Below, piece after piece: positions 18,533-27,547 of a stretch of DNA of 64,000 nucleotides. The stretch lies in contig BLLU01000133.1 of the NCBI GenBank assembly GCA_011959105.1, positions 1 through 64,000 on the forward strand, read 5' to 3'. A model generated the notes under the pieces. The model saw only the letters and a program-made list of their open reading frames with translations. It was not told the DNA's origin and made no database searches. This DNA is from Lachnospiraceae bacterium (GTDB taxonomy: Bacteria > Bacillota > Clostridia > Lachnospirales > Lachnospiraceae). The position numbers and the translations under genes are program-made. The number at the start of each line of letters is the position of its first letter. Positions within the stretch are counted from its first letter, which is position 1.

Positions 18533-18561
18533 ATTATAGACCAATATACCTCGCCTGTCAA
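18533..18561 (-). promoter_or_regulatory. perfect consensus sigma-A promoter of padR
   Basis: On the minus strand: TTGACA (18556-18561), exactly 17 nt, TATAAT (18533-18538). Both hexamers match the consensus fully, so the promoter should be very strong unless repressed. Confidence 0.85.
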
Positions 18562-18573
18562 TGTATTTACATT
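18560..18573. promoter_or_regulatory. probable PadR operator
   Basis: AATGTATTTACATT is a perfect palindrome (AATGTA, TT, TACATT) overlapping the upstream edge of the padR -35. PadR-type operators commonly contain ATGT/ACAT half sites. Confidence 0.6.
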
Positions 18574-18679
18574 TACTGTTGTATAACTGCTAAAACCCGG
18601 TGCCGGACAGGAAATTACGTCTGTACACGACGCCGGGTGTGAACAGTGAGAGTGAATTAATTATTTATAGAAGGCATCC

Positions 18680-19600
18680 TTATATGCGGAAATTCTTTCG
18701 GGGGTGCTTTGATACCAATATATCCCGCTGCTTTTCCATGGCCACATGGGTGTAAACCTCCGTAATATTGATGGAACTGTGTCCCAGCATCTCCTGAATA
18801 TAGCGGATGTCTACATCGGCTTCCAGCAGACTTGTGGCAAAGGTGTGTCGGAACATATGGGGGGTGATATGCTGGTCAATGGCCGCCATTGAGACATATT
18901 TGTTGATCATCCTGCGGACGGATTGATCTGACAATGCCCTTCCGAACTGGTTGACAAAAAAGTGATTACACCTCAGCATTTTTTCTCCAAAGGTGTCCTT
19001 GTATGCCGCCAGGACACGCGTGACATCGTCATTTCCAATCAGAATCTTCCGCTCCTTGGAACCTTTTCCATAGATCAATATGTATCTGTCGTACAGATTC
19101 ACGTCACTGACTTTCAAAGTACACAGCTCGGAGATTCTCATTCCTGTGGCGAAGAGCAACTCGATCACTGCCATATCCCGAAGTGTATTATTCCGCTGGC
19201 AGTCAGTTCCGGCTGTATTATGTTGCTGATAGATGGTGGACAGGAATATTTCCACGGTGCGCAGGGGGATCGTCCGGGGCAGAATTACGGGCTCCCGGAA
19301 TCGTACACGAACTTTATTGAACGGATTTTGTTCAATGATCTCTCGAAATTCAAAATAATGAAAAAGCGCCTTTAAGGACGCAATTTTACGTTTTACAGTC
19401 TTGGGCTTATAGCTTCGGTGTAATCCTGCGAAATAGTCCTCCAGCAGCGCAGGGGTTATCTCCTCCACTGCAATGCACTGAGTATTTGTCAGGAACTGCG
19501 CCATGTCAATTCGGTACGCTTTAAGTGTTTTTTCATCCAGCCTCTTCTGATACCGGCAGTAATCCAAATATTGATCTATCTGTGTCTTTAAAATGCTCAT
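18680..19600 (-). CDS. tyrosine recombinase (XerC/XerD-type integrase)
   Basis: A 306-residue site-specific recombinase with an N-terminal SAM-like core-binding domain (about 1-90) and a C-terminal catalytic domain. The catalytic set is visible: Arg in ATGMRISELCTL, HxxR in HMFRHTFATSLL, then LGHSSINITEVYTHV with the final His and the nucleophilic Tyr. An ideal AAGGAGG precedes the ATG at 19600. It stands alone between the PadR unit and the secretion and glycan operons. No excisionase, phage or conjugation genes are near. It could be a Xer housekeeping paralog or a DNA invertase for surface genes; I found no long flanking inverted repeats to support inversion here. Confidence 0.92.
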   Translation of the reverse strand: MSILKTQIDQYLDYCRYQKRLDEKTLKAYRIDMAQFLTNTQCIAVEEITPALLEDYFAGLHRSYKPKTVKRKIASLKALFHYFEFREIIEQNPFNKVRVRFREPVILPRTIPLRTVEIFLSTIYQQHNTAGTDCQRNNTLRDMAVIELLFATGMRISELCTLKVSDVNLYDRYILIYGKGSKERKILIGNDDVTRVLAAYKDTFGEKMLRCNHFFVNQFGRALSDQSVRRMINKYVSMAAIDQHITPHMFRHTFATSLLEADVDIRYIQEMLGHSSINITEVYTHVAMEKQRDILVSKHPRKNFRI

Positions 19601-19849
19601 GATATGGCCTCCTTGTTTTTATATTCAGTTTAGCAGAATTTTAACATATATAAATTTTTTAATTTTTTGATGACCATATTACGGGAAAGACATAAAGCAT
19701 AACATTTAAAATGAAAAATATTTGTGATTCTCCTATTAAGTTTTTGCTTTTCTTTGACGAAACCAATAATGGATTTCTTTGCTTAACTACAGATATTGAT
19801 TCGTGCAATGCTGCAGGCAGAGCCTGTGCTATGCGAGAAAGAGGTAATT

Positions 19850-20869
19850 ATGAGAAAAAACAAGCTGACACTGCTGATCCGTATCGGCATTTTCGTGCTG
19901 GCGCCCCTGGCGTTCGCTTCCTGCGGGCAGTCTCCGGCGGACATAGAAGATATTTTGCCGGTCCAGACTCAGGCGCCAGCGGCTACATCTGAACCGGCCG
20001 CTCCGAAAACGGAGGCAGAACTGCGCCAGGCCATTTCCGAAATGGGGGAGGAAGATTCTCTGGTCCTTAAGCAGGAATATTATGAGCGCCTGCTGTCCAT
20101 GGATGTGTTCGGTGAAGGAGACTATGTGGAACTGGCCCAGATCTACGGCGAGTCAGGTAACTGGGAGGGACAGCGCCGGATGCTGTCTAAGGTGCTGCGT
20201 CTCTTCCCGTCTCAGGAATATGCGGAGCAATTAAGTGCGGTGATAATACGGCGGGATAGTTCTGACCCGGAGATGGCAGTGCTGGCTGGGCAGATTACGG
20301 AAGCGCTTAAGCAGGAAGATGCATTGACGATTAAAAATCTGGTTCTGTCGGAAGAATGGCGCCGCTTGCTGCAGGACAATATGGATGCCATAGAAACCCG
20401 TACCCTTTACCAGAATGGGGAGGAAGTGCTGCAGATTGCCGCCCGCGGGACAGAAGCAATGATTTTATGGCTTGACGGGCAGGGACAGGTCCGATTCTAC
20501 AGCGAAAGCGGAACGGGAATCCTTCTGGGCAGTGCTTCCCTGGATGATGGAGTATATGCGGGAGATGTGAAAGTGATATACAGCGATGCGGAGGGGAATG
20601 TGGAAAAGTCCATTCAGGGAACTCTGTCTGACGGTGTGTGCGTGGGCCAACTGACAGTGTTTTACCAAGGTACGGAGTATGTGGGCAACTTCCGGGAGGA
20701 TGGCAGTACTGCCGAAGAGCAGCTTGAAGAAGTGACGGAGCAGGGCGGCGTGCTCTATGCGTATGGCCCCGGCAACAAGACTTATCTGTATCAGGAAAAC
20801 GCGGAACTTGTGGATTTTCGGATCGGACCGGCATTTTTAGGGCTTCCGGAATACGAGGATTGGAGGTGA
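19850..20869 (+). CDS. secreted lipoprotein of unknown function
   Basis: A 339-residue protein with a lipoprotein signal peptide: MRKNK, a hydrophobic core, then FASC with C25 as the lipidated cysteine. A Pro/Ala/Thr-rich linker follows (about 33-55). The next part, about 55-150, is helical and resembles a tetratricopeptide-like segment (YVELAQIYGESGNWEGQRRM). The C-terminal half is beta-rich and contains short MORN-like units such as DGVYAGDVKVIYSDAEGN and DGVCVGQLTVFYQGTEYVGN. I start at ATG 19850, preceded by AAAGAGG; an earlier in-frame codon adds 18 residues ahead of the signal peptide and is unlikely. It heads an operon with the metalloprotease 4 bp downstream. No function is assigned. 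Confidence 0.8.
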   Translation: MRKNKLTLLIRIGIFVLAPLAFASCGQSPADIEDILPVQTQAPAATSEPAAPKTEAELRQAISEMGEEDSLVLKQEYYERLLSMDVFGEGDYVELAQIYGESGNWEGQRRMLSKVLRLFPSQEYAEQLSAVIIRRDSSDPEMAVLAGQITEALKQEDALTIKNLVLSEEWRRLLQDNMDAIETRTLYQNGEEVLQIAARGTEAMILWLDGQGQVRFYSESGTGILLGSASLDDGVYAGDVKVIYSDAEGNVEKSIQGTLSDGVCVGQLTVFYQGTEYVGNFREDGSTAEEQLEEVTEQGGVLYAYGPGNKTYLYQENAELVDFRIGPAFLGLPEYEDWR

Positions 20870-20873
20870 CGGT

Positions 20874-23800
20874 ATGTGGGGCTTGGGAAAGAAAAATCTG
20901 GGCCGGGTAACCAATCACAAAGAAAAGGCTGTCGTGAAAAAGCGATGGGCGCGCCTGCTTTCGACAGCGCTGTCTTTGGCTCTGGCCGTGGCATTGCTGC
21001 TGCCGGACATCGGAAATGTGGGCAAGGTTCAAGCCCAGGGAACCGTAAAGGAGATTGCCAATGTGGTGATCTTTGTCAAATTTAAGGATGATCTCAGCGA
21101 CGTATTAAACGCCGTCAACAGCTATCCAAGCAGTAGCCCTCTTTATCGGTCCAACTGGCAGGAGATCAAAAAGATGTATGATCTGGACCGAGATTCCTTC
21201 AGCAATTATATCACCGCCGTTACGGAGGGGAAGGTGCATGTGACCAATTACTTTCCCCAGGAACGGGTGGACGGCAAGGGAGTGGAGCCTCTGACATTGC
21301 CCTGGAACAAAGATGGCGGAGGCGATATGGTGGAAGAGGTAATGAAAGCAGTCACGGACGGCCGAATCCCTCTGAACCTATCCACCTGCAAGCTGGACAA
21401 TTTGCAGCCGGGAGTGCTGGATAATCTGACAATCATTATACAGGGAAATATTACAGCTTTGGGAGATACGGCTTTCCATTCCTCCCAGTATGTGAGTTCG
21501 GGTAACAGCACTTTCAAGGGGCTTCGGGTCAAGGACTACATCATGATCCCTTCTAACAGGCTGGTTTCGGAGAATGCGGTAATAAATACATCGCAGCAGC
21601 AGGGAGTAATTGCCCATGAATTTCTGCATGCCCTGGGATTGCCGGATCTATACAGGCAGGACAGTTCCGGTGAGCCGGTGGGACAGTGGGACATTATGGC
21701 TTCCGTGAGCAGCTTTTTGCAGTATCCTTTGTCCTATCTGCGGTATAGACAGGGATGGCTGCCGGCGGGGCCTCCCATTACCCAAAGCGGAACATATACG
21801 TTGACGGCAGTATCGGGAACCGGTGGCGACAAGTTATTTATGCTGAAGACGCCGCTCTCGGACACGGAGTTTATCTGCCTTGAGTACAGAAAGAAGAGCG
21901 TTGATCCTTACCAGTTTGAATATCGTATTCCCACCAGCGGGCTTTTGATGTATCGGGTGGATACGAAGGTTGCCGGGCTGACTAACAACAACAGAGAGCA
22001 CAAAAATTATCTCTATGTATATCGGCCGGGGGTAACTGACCCGGAACTGGGAGCGGATAAAGGGACTTTCAATGGAATGACAGATGTGAACCTGTCTTTT
22101 GGGGCGGCTCTGGATGTATCCGCCGGCGAAACCTCCTACGGCAGCACGGATCTGAACGCGGATTTTACACAGAATACCTTATATTATTCCAACGGAATTA
22201 ACAGCGGCATACAGATCAGCGGTCTGAAGCTGTCCCCCGACCAGAATCAGTTGACATTTACCGTAACTTTTGCGGACTACAGTGATTCCGGTGTGTGGGA
22301 TAAGCTGGAGGGCGATATCAGCGGGCAGTCTGGTGAGTCACCGGATATCTGTGTAGACCCGGTGACAGGGACTCTTTACGCGGCGTATTCTGAGGAAGTC
22401 CCCGGAAGCTTCAATATGGCTACCCGGATTCGTGTGAAATGCTGGGACGGCACGGCATGGCGGCAGGTGGGGCAGACCATTGACAATGCCCGGATGCCTG
22501 CGGTGGCTGTCTGTGGGGGAGAGGTATATCTTTCCTATTGTAAGAGCAGTCAGGATGGGGTGGTTTACTGCAAGCTGGGAGGCAACACCTGGGCACAGGT
22601 GGCCTCATATGCGTCCCAGCAGCCCAAGAGTACTCAGTTCGTGGTGGACGGCGACCATATCTACGGGGCTTTCCAGGAAACCTATGGCGGAGGCGTGCGG
22701 CTGGTCATATATGATATAAAAGGAGCGCGGACAGTAACTCAGGATCTGACCACTTCGATGGACTTCGGCAATCCGGCGCTGGTGAAATCCGGAGACAGCT
22801 TTTACATGGCCTGTGCGGAATTCCCCAGTGGTTCCTCTCAGATCAGGGAATACAATATGGCAACCGGACAGTGGAGAACGGTGTACACGGTATCCGGAAC
22901 TTTTACCAATACCCATCAGATTGTGAAGCAGGGACAAAAATTATATGTTTTTGCGGGATATTCGGTATATCCGGATCTGGGGCAAGCTCACATGGCCGTA
23001 TTTGACGGCAACAGCTGGAGCAGCAGTCCTGTGGTATCCATGCAGCAGTTCAACTGGGTATCCATGGACGTGGTGGACGGTCAGGTATATCTGGCATATT
23101 ATGACATCAGTGACCGGAAAGCCAAGCTGCTGCAGGGAACGGGTACGGTATTGCAGCTCTATAATGACATGCTGGGGACAGGACTGGATTATCTCAAAAT
23201 ATGCAGCTATAAGGGGACACTCTATGCGGCTACCAGGGCCGAGAATACAGGAAATCTGGTGGTGCGCAGGAAAATAGTGTCAAGCGGCGGCACAACGCCT
23301 CCGGAGACACAAACGCCCAGACTCTTGACTCTGACACCTCCTGCAGGATATGAGGACCACACCATCTATGTGGACGGAGTGGAACATACCGCCCAAAAGA
23401 CAGGAGGCAGCTACCGGGTGGAATTGCCGGATACCTTGGGGAAGACAGCTGTGATGTACAGCTATAATGACAAAAATGTCCCTGTGGGCATGTATGTGTG
23501 GAAACTGGAATGGCAGGGGGAGATCTGCAAAGCAGTACCCATGCCGGGCCTGCAGGATCTGCTCAGCTATCACGGCTTCTCCATAAGGGTGCAGAGCCCG
23601 GCAGGTATCCGCTTTAAGTCGGGTATCGACGAGAGTCTGAAACGGCGTCTGATCACAGGCGGCGTGGACGGTTGCGTCCTGAAGGAGTACGGTACATTGT
23701 TTATTACCAACGAAAACAGGGATAAGTATCCTTTCATCAAGGGCGGAACCAAGGTAGGCGGAGGAAGAGCTTACTGGACAGAGAACGGCAAGGTTAACGA

Positions 23801-24065
23801 TAAGGTCTTTGAGACTGTGGCAGGGCGAAACCGATTCACTTCCGTTCTGATCAACCTGGCTCCCAACATGTATGCAAAGGATATCTCATTCCGGGCCTAT
23901 GCAGTGATGGATTGTGGCGGACAGGAGATTATTATATATGGGCCTCCGGTTTACAGGAGTGTGTACACAGTGGCTAAGCAGGTGCAGGCTAAGGGAGAAT
24001 TTAAGGTAGGCAGCAGTGGTTACAAATATGTACAGGGAATTATAGACTCTGTGGAAGGCAGGTGA
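20874..24065 (+). CDS. secreted M6-type metalloprotease with beta-propeller-like and C-terminal domains
   Basis: A 1063-residue exported protein with a basic N-terminus, a hydrophobic signal core (about residues 25-45) and an AQA cleavage region. The catalytic domain spans about 55-330. HEFLHALGLPD at residues 248-258 gives the H248-E-x-x-H252-x-x-G-x-x-D258 zinc site of M6 (immune inhibitor A-like) peptidases, and the following WDIMAS supplies the Met-turn. Residues about 470-800 contain repeated blades (ICVDPVTGTLYAAYSEE and similar) suggesting a beta-propeller. The last 230 residues form a separate domain (SIRVQSPAGIRFKSGID) that I cannot name. It could degrade host or surface proteins, or process its operon partners. 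Confidence 0.85.
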   Translation: MWGLGKKNLGRVTNHKEKAVVKKRWARLLSTALSLALAVALLLPDIGNVGKVQAQGTVKEIANVVIFVKFKDDLSDVLNAVNSYPSSSPLYRSNWQEIKKMYDLDRDSFSNYITAVTEGKVHVTNYFPQERVDGKGVEPLTLPWNKDGGGDMVEEVMKAVTDGRIPLNLSTCKLDNLQPGVLDNLTIIIQGNITALGDTAFHSSQYVSSGNSTFKGLRVKDYIMIPSNRLVSENAVINTSQQQGVIAHEFLHALGLPDLYRQDSSGEPVGQWDIMASVSSFLQYPLSYLRYRQGWLPAGPPITQSGTYTLTAVSGTGGDKLFMLKTPLSDTEFICLEYRKKSVDPYQFEYRIPTSGLLMYRVDTKVAGLTNNNREHKNYLYVYRPGVTDPELGADKGTFNGMTDVNLSFGAALDVSAGETSYGSTDLNADFTQNTLYYSNGINSGIQISGLKLSPDQNQLTFTVTFADYSDSGVWDKLEGDISGQSGESPDICVDPVTGTLYAAYSEEVPGSFNMATRIRVKCWDGTAWRQVGQTIDNARMPAVAVCGGEVYLSYCKSSQDGVVYCKLGGNTWAQVASYASQQPKSTQFVVDGDHIYGAFQETYGGGVRLVIYDIKGARTVTQDLTTSMDFGNPALVKSGDSFYMACAEFPSGSSQIREYNMATGQWRTVYTVSGTFTNTHQIVKQGQKLYVFAGYSVYPDLGQAHMAVFDGNSWSSSPVVSMQQFNWVSMDVVDGQVYLAYYDISDRKAKLLQGTGTVLQLYNDMLGTGLDYLKICSYKGTLYAATRAENTGNLVVRRKIVSSGGTTPPETQTPRLLTLTPPAGYEDHTIYVDGVEHTAQKTGGSYRVELPDTLGKTAVMYSYNDKNVPVGMYVWKLEWQGEICKAVPMPGLQDLLSYHGFSIRVQSPAGIRFKSGIDESLKRRLITGGVDGCVLKEYGTLFITNENRDKYPFIKGGTKVGGGRAYWTENGKVNDKVFETVAGRNRFTSVLINLAPNMYAKDISFRAYAVMDCGGQEIIIYGPPVYRSVYTVAKQVQAKGEFKVGSSGYKYVQGIIDSVEGR

Positions 24066-24814
24066 GGGACATGAAGATAGGGTATATTGTGGCAACGACC
24101 ATGGTGGGTGGAGTGATGTTTGCGGCAGGACTCCTGGCAAGGCCCCTGCTGTGGCCTGAAGAGCGGCAGCAGGACGCTGTGGCGCAGACCGAGGGTAGCA
24201 TAGTGGAAGTACAGCATGCGGAAATACTTTCGGAGGATCTTGCCGCTGCCGGGTATCTGTCCGTGGAGGAACTGAAGGTCAGGATTGATGATGGGGAAGT
24301 ACAGTGGTTTGACGGTATGATATGGCACACGGTGTCTTCGGTGGAAGAGATGCAAAAGGAAGATAAGTTTTATTTGGCGCAGGAGGCTTTTCGATTGTTC
24401 GAGGAACAGATGCGTCAGCAGGGAGCAGAGAGCGACATGGAGGAGAGTGAAATCAATCAGGCAGGAACGCTGTCAGTGGGTCAGAAGAAGGAGCCCAAAC
24501 CCGCTGAAAAGCCTAAGCCCACAAAACCTGTGGTAACGGAACCTGTGATTGATCCCTCCCTGCAGCTGCCCATTCCGGGATCCATACCCACACCGGCGCC
24601 TGACAATATCGGCCAGCCCTCTTCCCCGGATTCTGGTGGTAATTCAGGCGGAAATTTCGGTGGCGGCAGTTCCGGTGGAGGAGACGGCGGCAGCAGCGGT
24701 TCCGGCGGCGGTGATGGCGGAAACAGCGGCTCCGATGGCGGAGATTCGGGCAGTTCCGGCGGCGGTGACACAGGAGACGGTGAGAATATGGAGTGGTCGG
24801 ATGATTATCTGTAA
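24062..24814 (+). CDS. membrane-anchored protein with Gly/Ser/Asp-rich tail
   Basis: A 250-residue protein of unknown function. A single N-terminal membrane segment (about residues 7-30) is followed by an extracellular helical domain containing YLSVEELKVRIDDGEVQWFD. A Lys/Pro-rich linker comes next, and the final 60 residues are almost only Gly, Ser, Asp and Asn. The GTG at 24062 overlaps the TGA of the protease gene, so translation should be coupled; an ATG at 24071 is an alternative start. The flexible Ser-rich tail could be a spacer that reaches through the wall or an acceptor for O-linked glycans made by the adjoining locus. The acceptor role is inference only. Confidence 0.7.
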   Translation: MRDMKIGYIVATTMVGGVMFAAGLLARPLLWPEERQQDAVAQTEGSIVEVQHAEILSEDLAAAGYLSVEELKVRIDDGEVQWFDGMIWHTVSSVEEMQKEDKFYLAQEAFRLFEEQMRQQGAESDMEESEINQAGTLSVGQKKEPKPAEKPKPTKPVVTEPVIDPSLQLPIPGSIPTPAPDNIGQPSSPDSGGNSGGNFGGGSSGGGDGGSSGSGGGDGGNSGSDGGDSGSSGGGDTGDGENMEWSDDYL

Positions 24815-24839
24815 CATCTAATGGATTCTTATAAACCGC

Positions 24840-24868
24840 TTGACTTTTGGTGTCTGTTCCTATATGCT
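24840..24868 (+). promoter_or_regulatory. sigma-A promoter of gmd
   Basis: TTGACT (24840-24845), 17-nt spacer, TATGCT (24863-24868). It starts the glycan locus about 110 nt before the gmd ATG. Confidence 0.6.
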
Positions 24869-24927
24869 GATCTATAACAGGCAATGCATGAACTGCGTAA
24901 AAAACGGAAATATTATGCGAAAGCGGG

Positions 24928-24949
24928 GGCTGGTGCCAATGCATCAGCC
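24928..24949 (+). other. stable hairpin in the gmd leader
   Basis: GGCTGGTGC (24928-24936), loop CAAT, GCATCAGCC (24941-24949): nine pairs with one G-U, followed by TCTCTTGC rather than a T-run. It lies 29 nt before the gmd start codon and might be an attenuator or a protein-binding leader element. Confidence 0.4.
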
Positions 24950-24978
24950 TCTCTTGCATGAAAGGATGAACAAAAGCG

Positions 24979-26067
24979 ATGAAAAAGGCATTAATTACCG
25001 GTGTAACCGGCCAAGACGGCTCCTATTTGGCAGAACTTTTATTGGAAAAGGGATATGATGTACATGGTATGATCCGACGATCTTCCGTGGATTATCGGGA
25101 ACGGATAGCCCATCTGGAAGGCATGGAACATTTTCACCTTCATTACGGGGATCTGGGGGATTCTATGAGTCTGGTGGCTCTGGTGGGCCAGATCCGGCCC
25201 GATGAGATCTATAATCTGGCAGCCCAGAGCCATGTCCAAGTCTCTTTTGATGTCCCGGAATATACGGCGGATGTGGTGGCTACAGGGGTACTTAGGGTAC
25301 TGGAGGCGGTGAGGGTATGTGGACTGGCTCAGACCTGCCGGATCTACCAGGCTTCCACATCGGAACTCTACGGAAAGGTGGAGGAAGTTCCCCAGAATGA
25401 AAACACACCCTTTCATCCTTACAGTCCCTATGCCGTGGCTAAGCAGTATGGTTATTGGATTGTGAAAGAGTACCGGGAGGCATACCGAATGTTCTGCTGT
25501 TCCGGTATCCTGTTCAACCATGAGTCCGAGCGCAGAGGGGAGACTTTTGTGACCCGCAAGATTACGCTGGCTGCGGCCCGAATTAAACAGGGAAAACAGG
25601 ACAAGCTGTATCTGGGCAATTTGTCCTCTCTGCGGGACTGGGGATATGCCAGGGACTATGTGGAGTGCATGTGGCTGATCCTGCAGAATGACAGGCCTGA
25701 AGACTTTGTCATAGCCACTGGCGAGCAGCATTCAGTGCGGGAGTTCTGTAGCCTTGCTTTTCACTATGTAGGCATAGAATTGGATTTTCAGGGTGAAGGT
25801 ATGGAGGAAAGAGGGATTGATAGGGTTACCGGCAGGGTGCTGGTGGAGGTATCGCCGGATTTCTACCGCCCTACTGATGTGGTGAACCTGTGGGGCGATC
25901 CCACCAAGGCACGCACGGAATTGGGTTGGAATCCAACCAGAACTTCTTTTCGAGAACTGGTTAGGATTATGGTGGAACATGATATGAAAAAGGTGGCAAT
26001 GGAGCGCGCAGAAGAGCATATTCATTGTAATCTGGAGGAATATCTGGAAAAAGGAGTAGTTAAATAA
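24979..26067 (+). CDS. gmd: GDP-mannose 4,6-dehydratase
   Basis: Short-chain dehydrogenase/reductase-type enzyme of 362 residues converting GDP-D-mannose to GDP-4-keto-6-deoxy-D-mannose. The N-terminal [19 protein letters not shown] is the NADP-binding Gly-rich loop in the exact Gmd form. [16 protein letters not shown] holds the catalytic Thr/Ser-Glu region, [12 protein letters not shown] the Tyr-x-x-x-Lys pair, and [17 protein letters not shown] is a Gmd hallmark. It is the first gene of the glycan locus and works downstream of ManC at 28164. No GDP-fucose synthase, GDP-rhamnose reductase or perosamine aminotransferase is seen in the window, so the final sugar is open. A bidirectional terminator follows. 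Confidence 0.95.
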   Translation: MKKALITGVTGQDGSYLAELLLEKGYDVHGMIRRSSVDYRERIAHLEGMEHFHLHYGDLGDSMSLVALVGQIRPDEIYNLAAQSHVQVSFDVPEYTADVVATGVLRVLEAVRVCGLAQTCRIYQASTSELYGKVEEVPQNENTPFHPYSPYAVAKQYGYWIVKEYREAYRMFCCSGILFNHESERRGETFVTRKITLAAARIKQGKQDKLYLGNLSSLRDWGYARDYVECMWLILQNDRPEDFVIATGEQHSVREFCSLAFHYVGIELDFQGEGMEERGIDRVTGRVLVEVSPDFYRPTDVVNLWGDPTKARTELGWNPTRTSFRELVRIMVEHDMKKVAMERAEEHIHCNLEEYLEKGVVK

Positions 26068-26069
26068 TA

Positions 26070-26100
26070 AAAAATGCAGCGCCTAAATGGGCGCTGCGCT
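26070..26100. terminator. bidirectional terminator between gmd and the BlaI-M56-peptide operon
   Basis: GCAGCGCC (26076-26083), 6-nt loop, GGCGCTGC (26090-26097). On the minus strand the hairpin is followed by ATTTTTTATT, a strong intrinsic terminator for the antisense operon. On the plus strand the tail is GCTTTC, so it is weaker for gmd. Confidence 0.8.
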
Positions 26101-26130
26101 TTCATGATGACTATTAAAGTAGATGACAGA

Positions 26131-26388
26131 CTAATTTTTTCCGACCATGCCCACAAAGACCCAGTCACCGACCCACTCGTTGGTGGTGGCATTATACAGG
26201 CGCTTCCAGATCTCATCGCCTCTGCGCTCGTAAACCCAGGATATAACATCTGCCAGAGGAGAAATTTCCTCTGCGCCGGGCGGAGTTGCGGCGCTGGCCT
26301 GCATACCGAAATGGGGAGTTACCGTCAGCAGAGCCATGCTGCATGCTGCGGCGGCAAGTGCAAACTTACAGATTTTGTGTCTTTTCAT
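26131..26388 (-). CDS. small secreted peptide of the BlaI-M56 operon
   Basis: An 85-residue protein with a clear Sec signal peptide: MKRHKICK, hydrophobic core to about residue 24, and a likely cut after ASA (about 32-34). The mature part of about 50 residues is rich in Trp, Tyr and acidic residues (DVISWVYERRGDEIWKRLYN, then DWVFVGMVGKN). No Cys pairs and no known family were recognised. The ATG at 26388 has GAGGAGG at ideal distance and lies 23 bp inside the upstream M56 gene, so translation is probably coupled. Position suggests it is a substrate, ligand or effector of the M56 protease pathway. This is inference from gene order. Confidence 0.7.
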   Translation of the reverse strand: MKRHKICKFALAAAACSMALLTVTPHFGMQASAATPPGAEEISPLADVISWVYERRGDEIWKRLYNATTNEWVGDWVFVGMVGKN

Positions 26389-27538
26389 TGTATTCCTCCT
26401 CGCTGGAATAAATCTCTATGCCCTGATAATGATCCAGGGAGTTTACAGTTTCAAAAACTTCCCAATCAACAAAGTAAATGTTATAAGTGCCGTCTGCATT
26501 CTTAATGGCGTAACAATTTTCCTGATTCGGTACAATATAAGCCTCTGACTCCTTATACAGGGGGTCATAGGAACAATTTTCAAATATAACCAGATAGGAA
26601 CCCAGATACAGGCTCAGAACTACCAGCAGCATCAGGAACGACAGCAGAAAATTAGGCTTTCTCCCGTTGCATTGGATCATATGAAGCCGATGCTTTAAGT
26701 CACTTCTTTTTTCCAGAAACATCCTCATGTGTCTGGGGGTAGTGTTCGAATTGCCCCGTGAACCTGACATATAGTGCAGCATGCTGGTCACATAGCCAAT
26801 GGAGGCATCTTCCCCTTCGGAAATAATGGAGGTGTCCACCCGTATTTCCAACAGAGTATCAATCTGCCTGTTTAACAGATGAGTGAACGGATTCCACCAG
26901 TAGGCCACAACCAGACAATTTATACCAAACTTCAGCCACAAATCATGATGCATATAATGGCAGACCTCATGACGCAGAGCATACATGACATCCATGTCGG
27001 TGGGTTCTGCATCCCTTGGAAGAAGGATGATGGGATTCAGCAGTCCTATGATCATGGGGGCATCGGCATACGGGCTGATGCACAGGCGGATCCGATCATA
27101 TCGTTTTCCGTTGCATACCTTCCGCAACAGGGAAGCGTAAGGTTCCTGCCCGGTGATATCCCGGCTGTTGCGCAGGGCCAGATGCTTCAATATTTTATAC
27201 TGGAACAGGAACAGGGCGATGTAGAGAATACTGCCACCCAGCCATAAGAAACAAAAAATTTCCCATACGGACAGGCGGATACCCGGAATGACTTCATAAG
27301 GATGACGCAGCAAGGCAAACAGGTTGGAAATGCCGGACGGAAGAACTACCGTCTTTGTAAAAGGCAATTCACAGGGAAATAAAAGCCGGATTAAAGTGAC
27401 GGCGCAATATACCGCTGTCAGCCTGTAGCCGACTCTGGCCAGCGTTTTCTCATTACGAAAAAACAGCGCGACCAGAATCAACAACAGATTGCTTGTGAGT
27501 ACGGTCATCAATACAGACGAAAAACTGAATTGAATCAT
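26366..27538 (-). CDS. M56 family (BlaR1-like) membrane metallopeptidase
   Basis: A 390-residue integral membrane zinc peptidase of the BlaR1/MecR1 class. Three or four membrane segments precede the catalytic domain. HEVCH at residues 190-194, followed by YMHHDLWLKFGINCL and a later DTLLEIRVD, gives the M56 active site. A further membrane segment lies at about 300-320, then a short extracellular tail of about 70 residues in place of the penicillin-binding sensor of BlaR1. The stimulus is therefore probably not a beta-lactam. It starts 9 bp after the BlaI-type gene; in known systems the activated protease leads to BlaI cleavage and derepression. It overlaps the secreted-peptide gene. Confidence 0.88.
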   Translation of the reverse strand: MIQFSFSSVLMTVLTSNLLLILVALFFRNEKTLARVGYRLTAVYCAVTLIRLLFPCELPFTKTVVLPSGISNLFALLRHPYEVIPGIRLSVWEIFCFLWLGGSILYIALFLFQYKILKHLALRNSRDITGQEPYASLLRKVCNGKRYDRIRLCISPYADAPMIIGLLNPIILLPRDAEPTDMDVMYALRHEVCHYMHHDLWLKFGINCLVVAYWWNPFTHLLNRQIDTLLEIRVDTSIISEGEDASIGYVTSMLHYMSGSRGNSNTTPRHMRMFLEKRSDLKHRLHMIQCNGRKPNFLLSFLMLLVVLSLYLGSYLVIFENCSYDPLYKESEAYIVPNQENCYAIKNADGTYNIYFVDWEVFETVNSLDHYQGIEIYSSEEEYNEKTQNL

Positions 27539-27547
27539 GGCTTTGCC

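Noticed and set aside
18433-19849. Invertible promoter flanking the tyrosine recombinase
   Set aside because: Only an 8-bp repeat (18482-18503) and the 14-bp padR palindrome were found, neither flanking a promoter segment in the required way.
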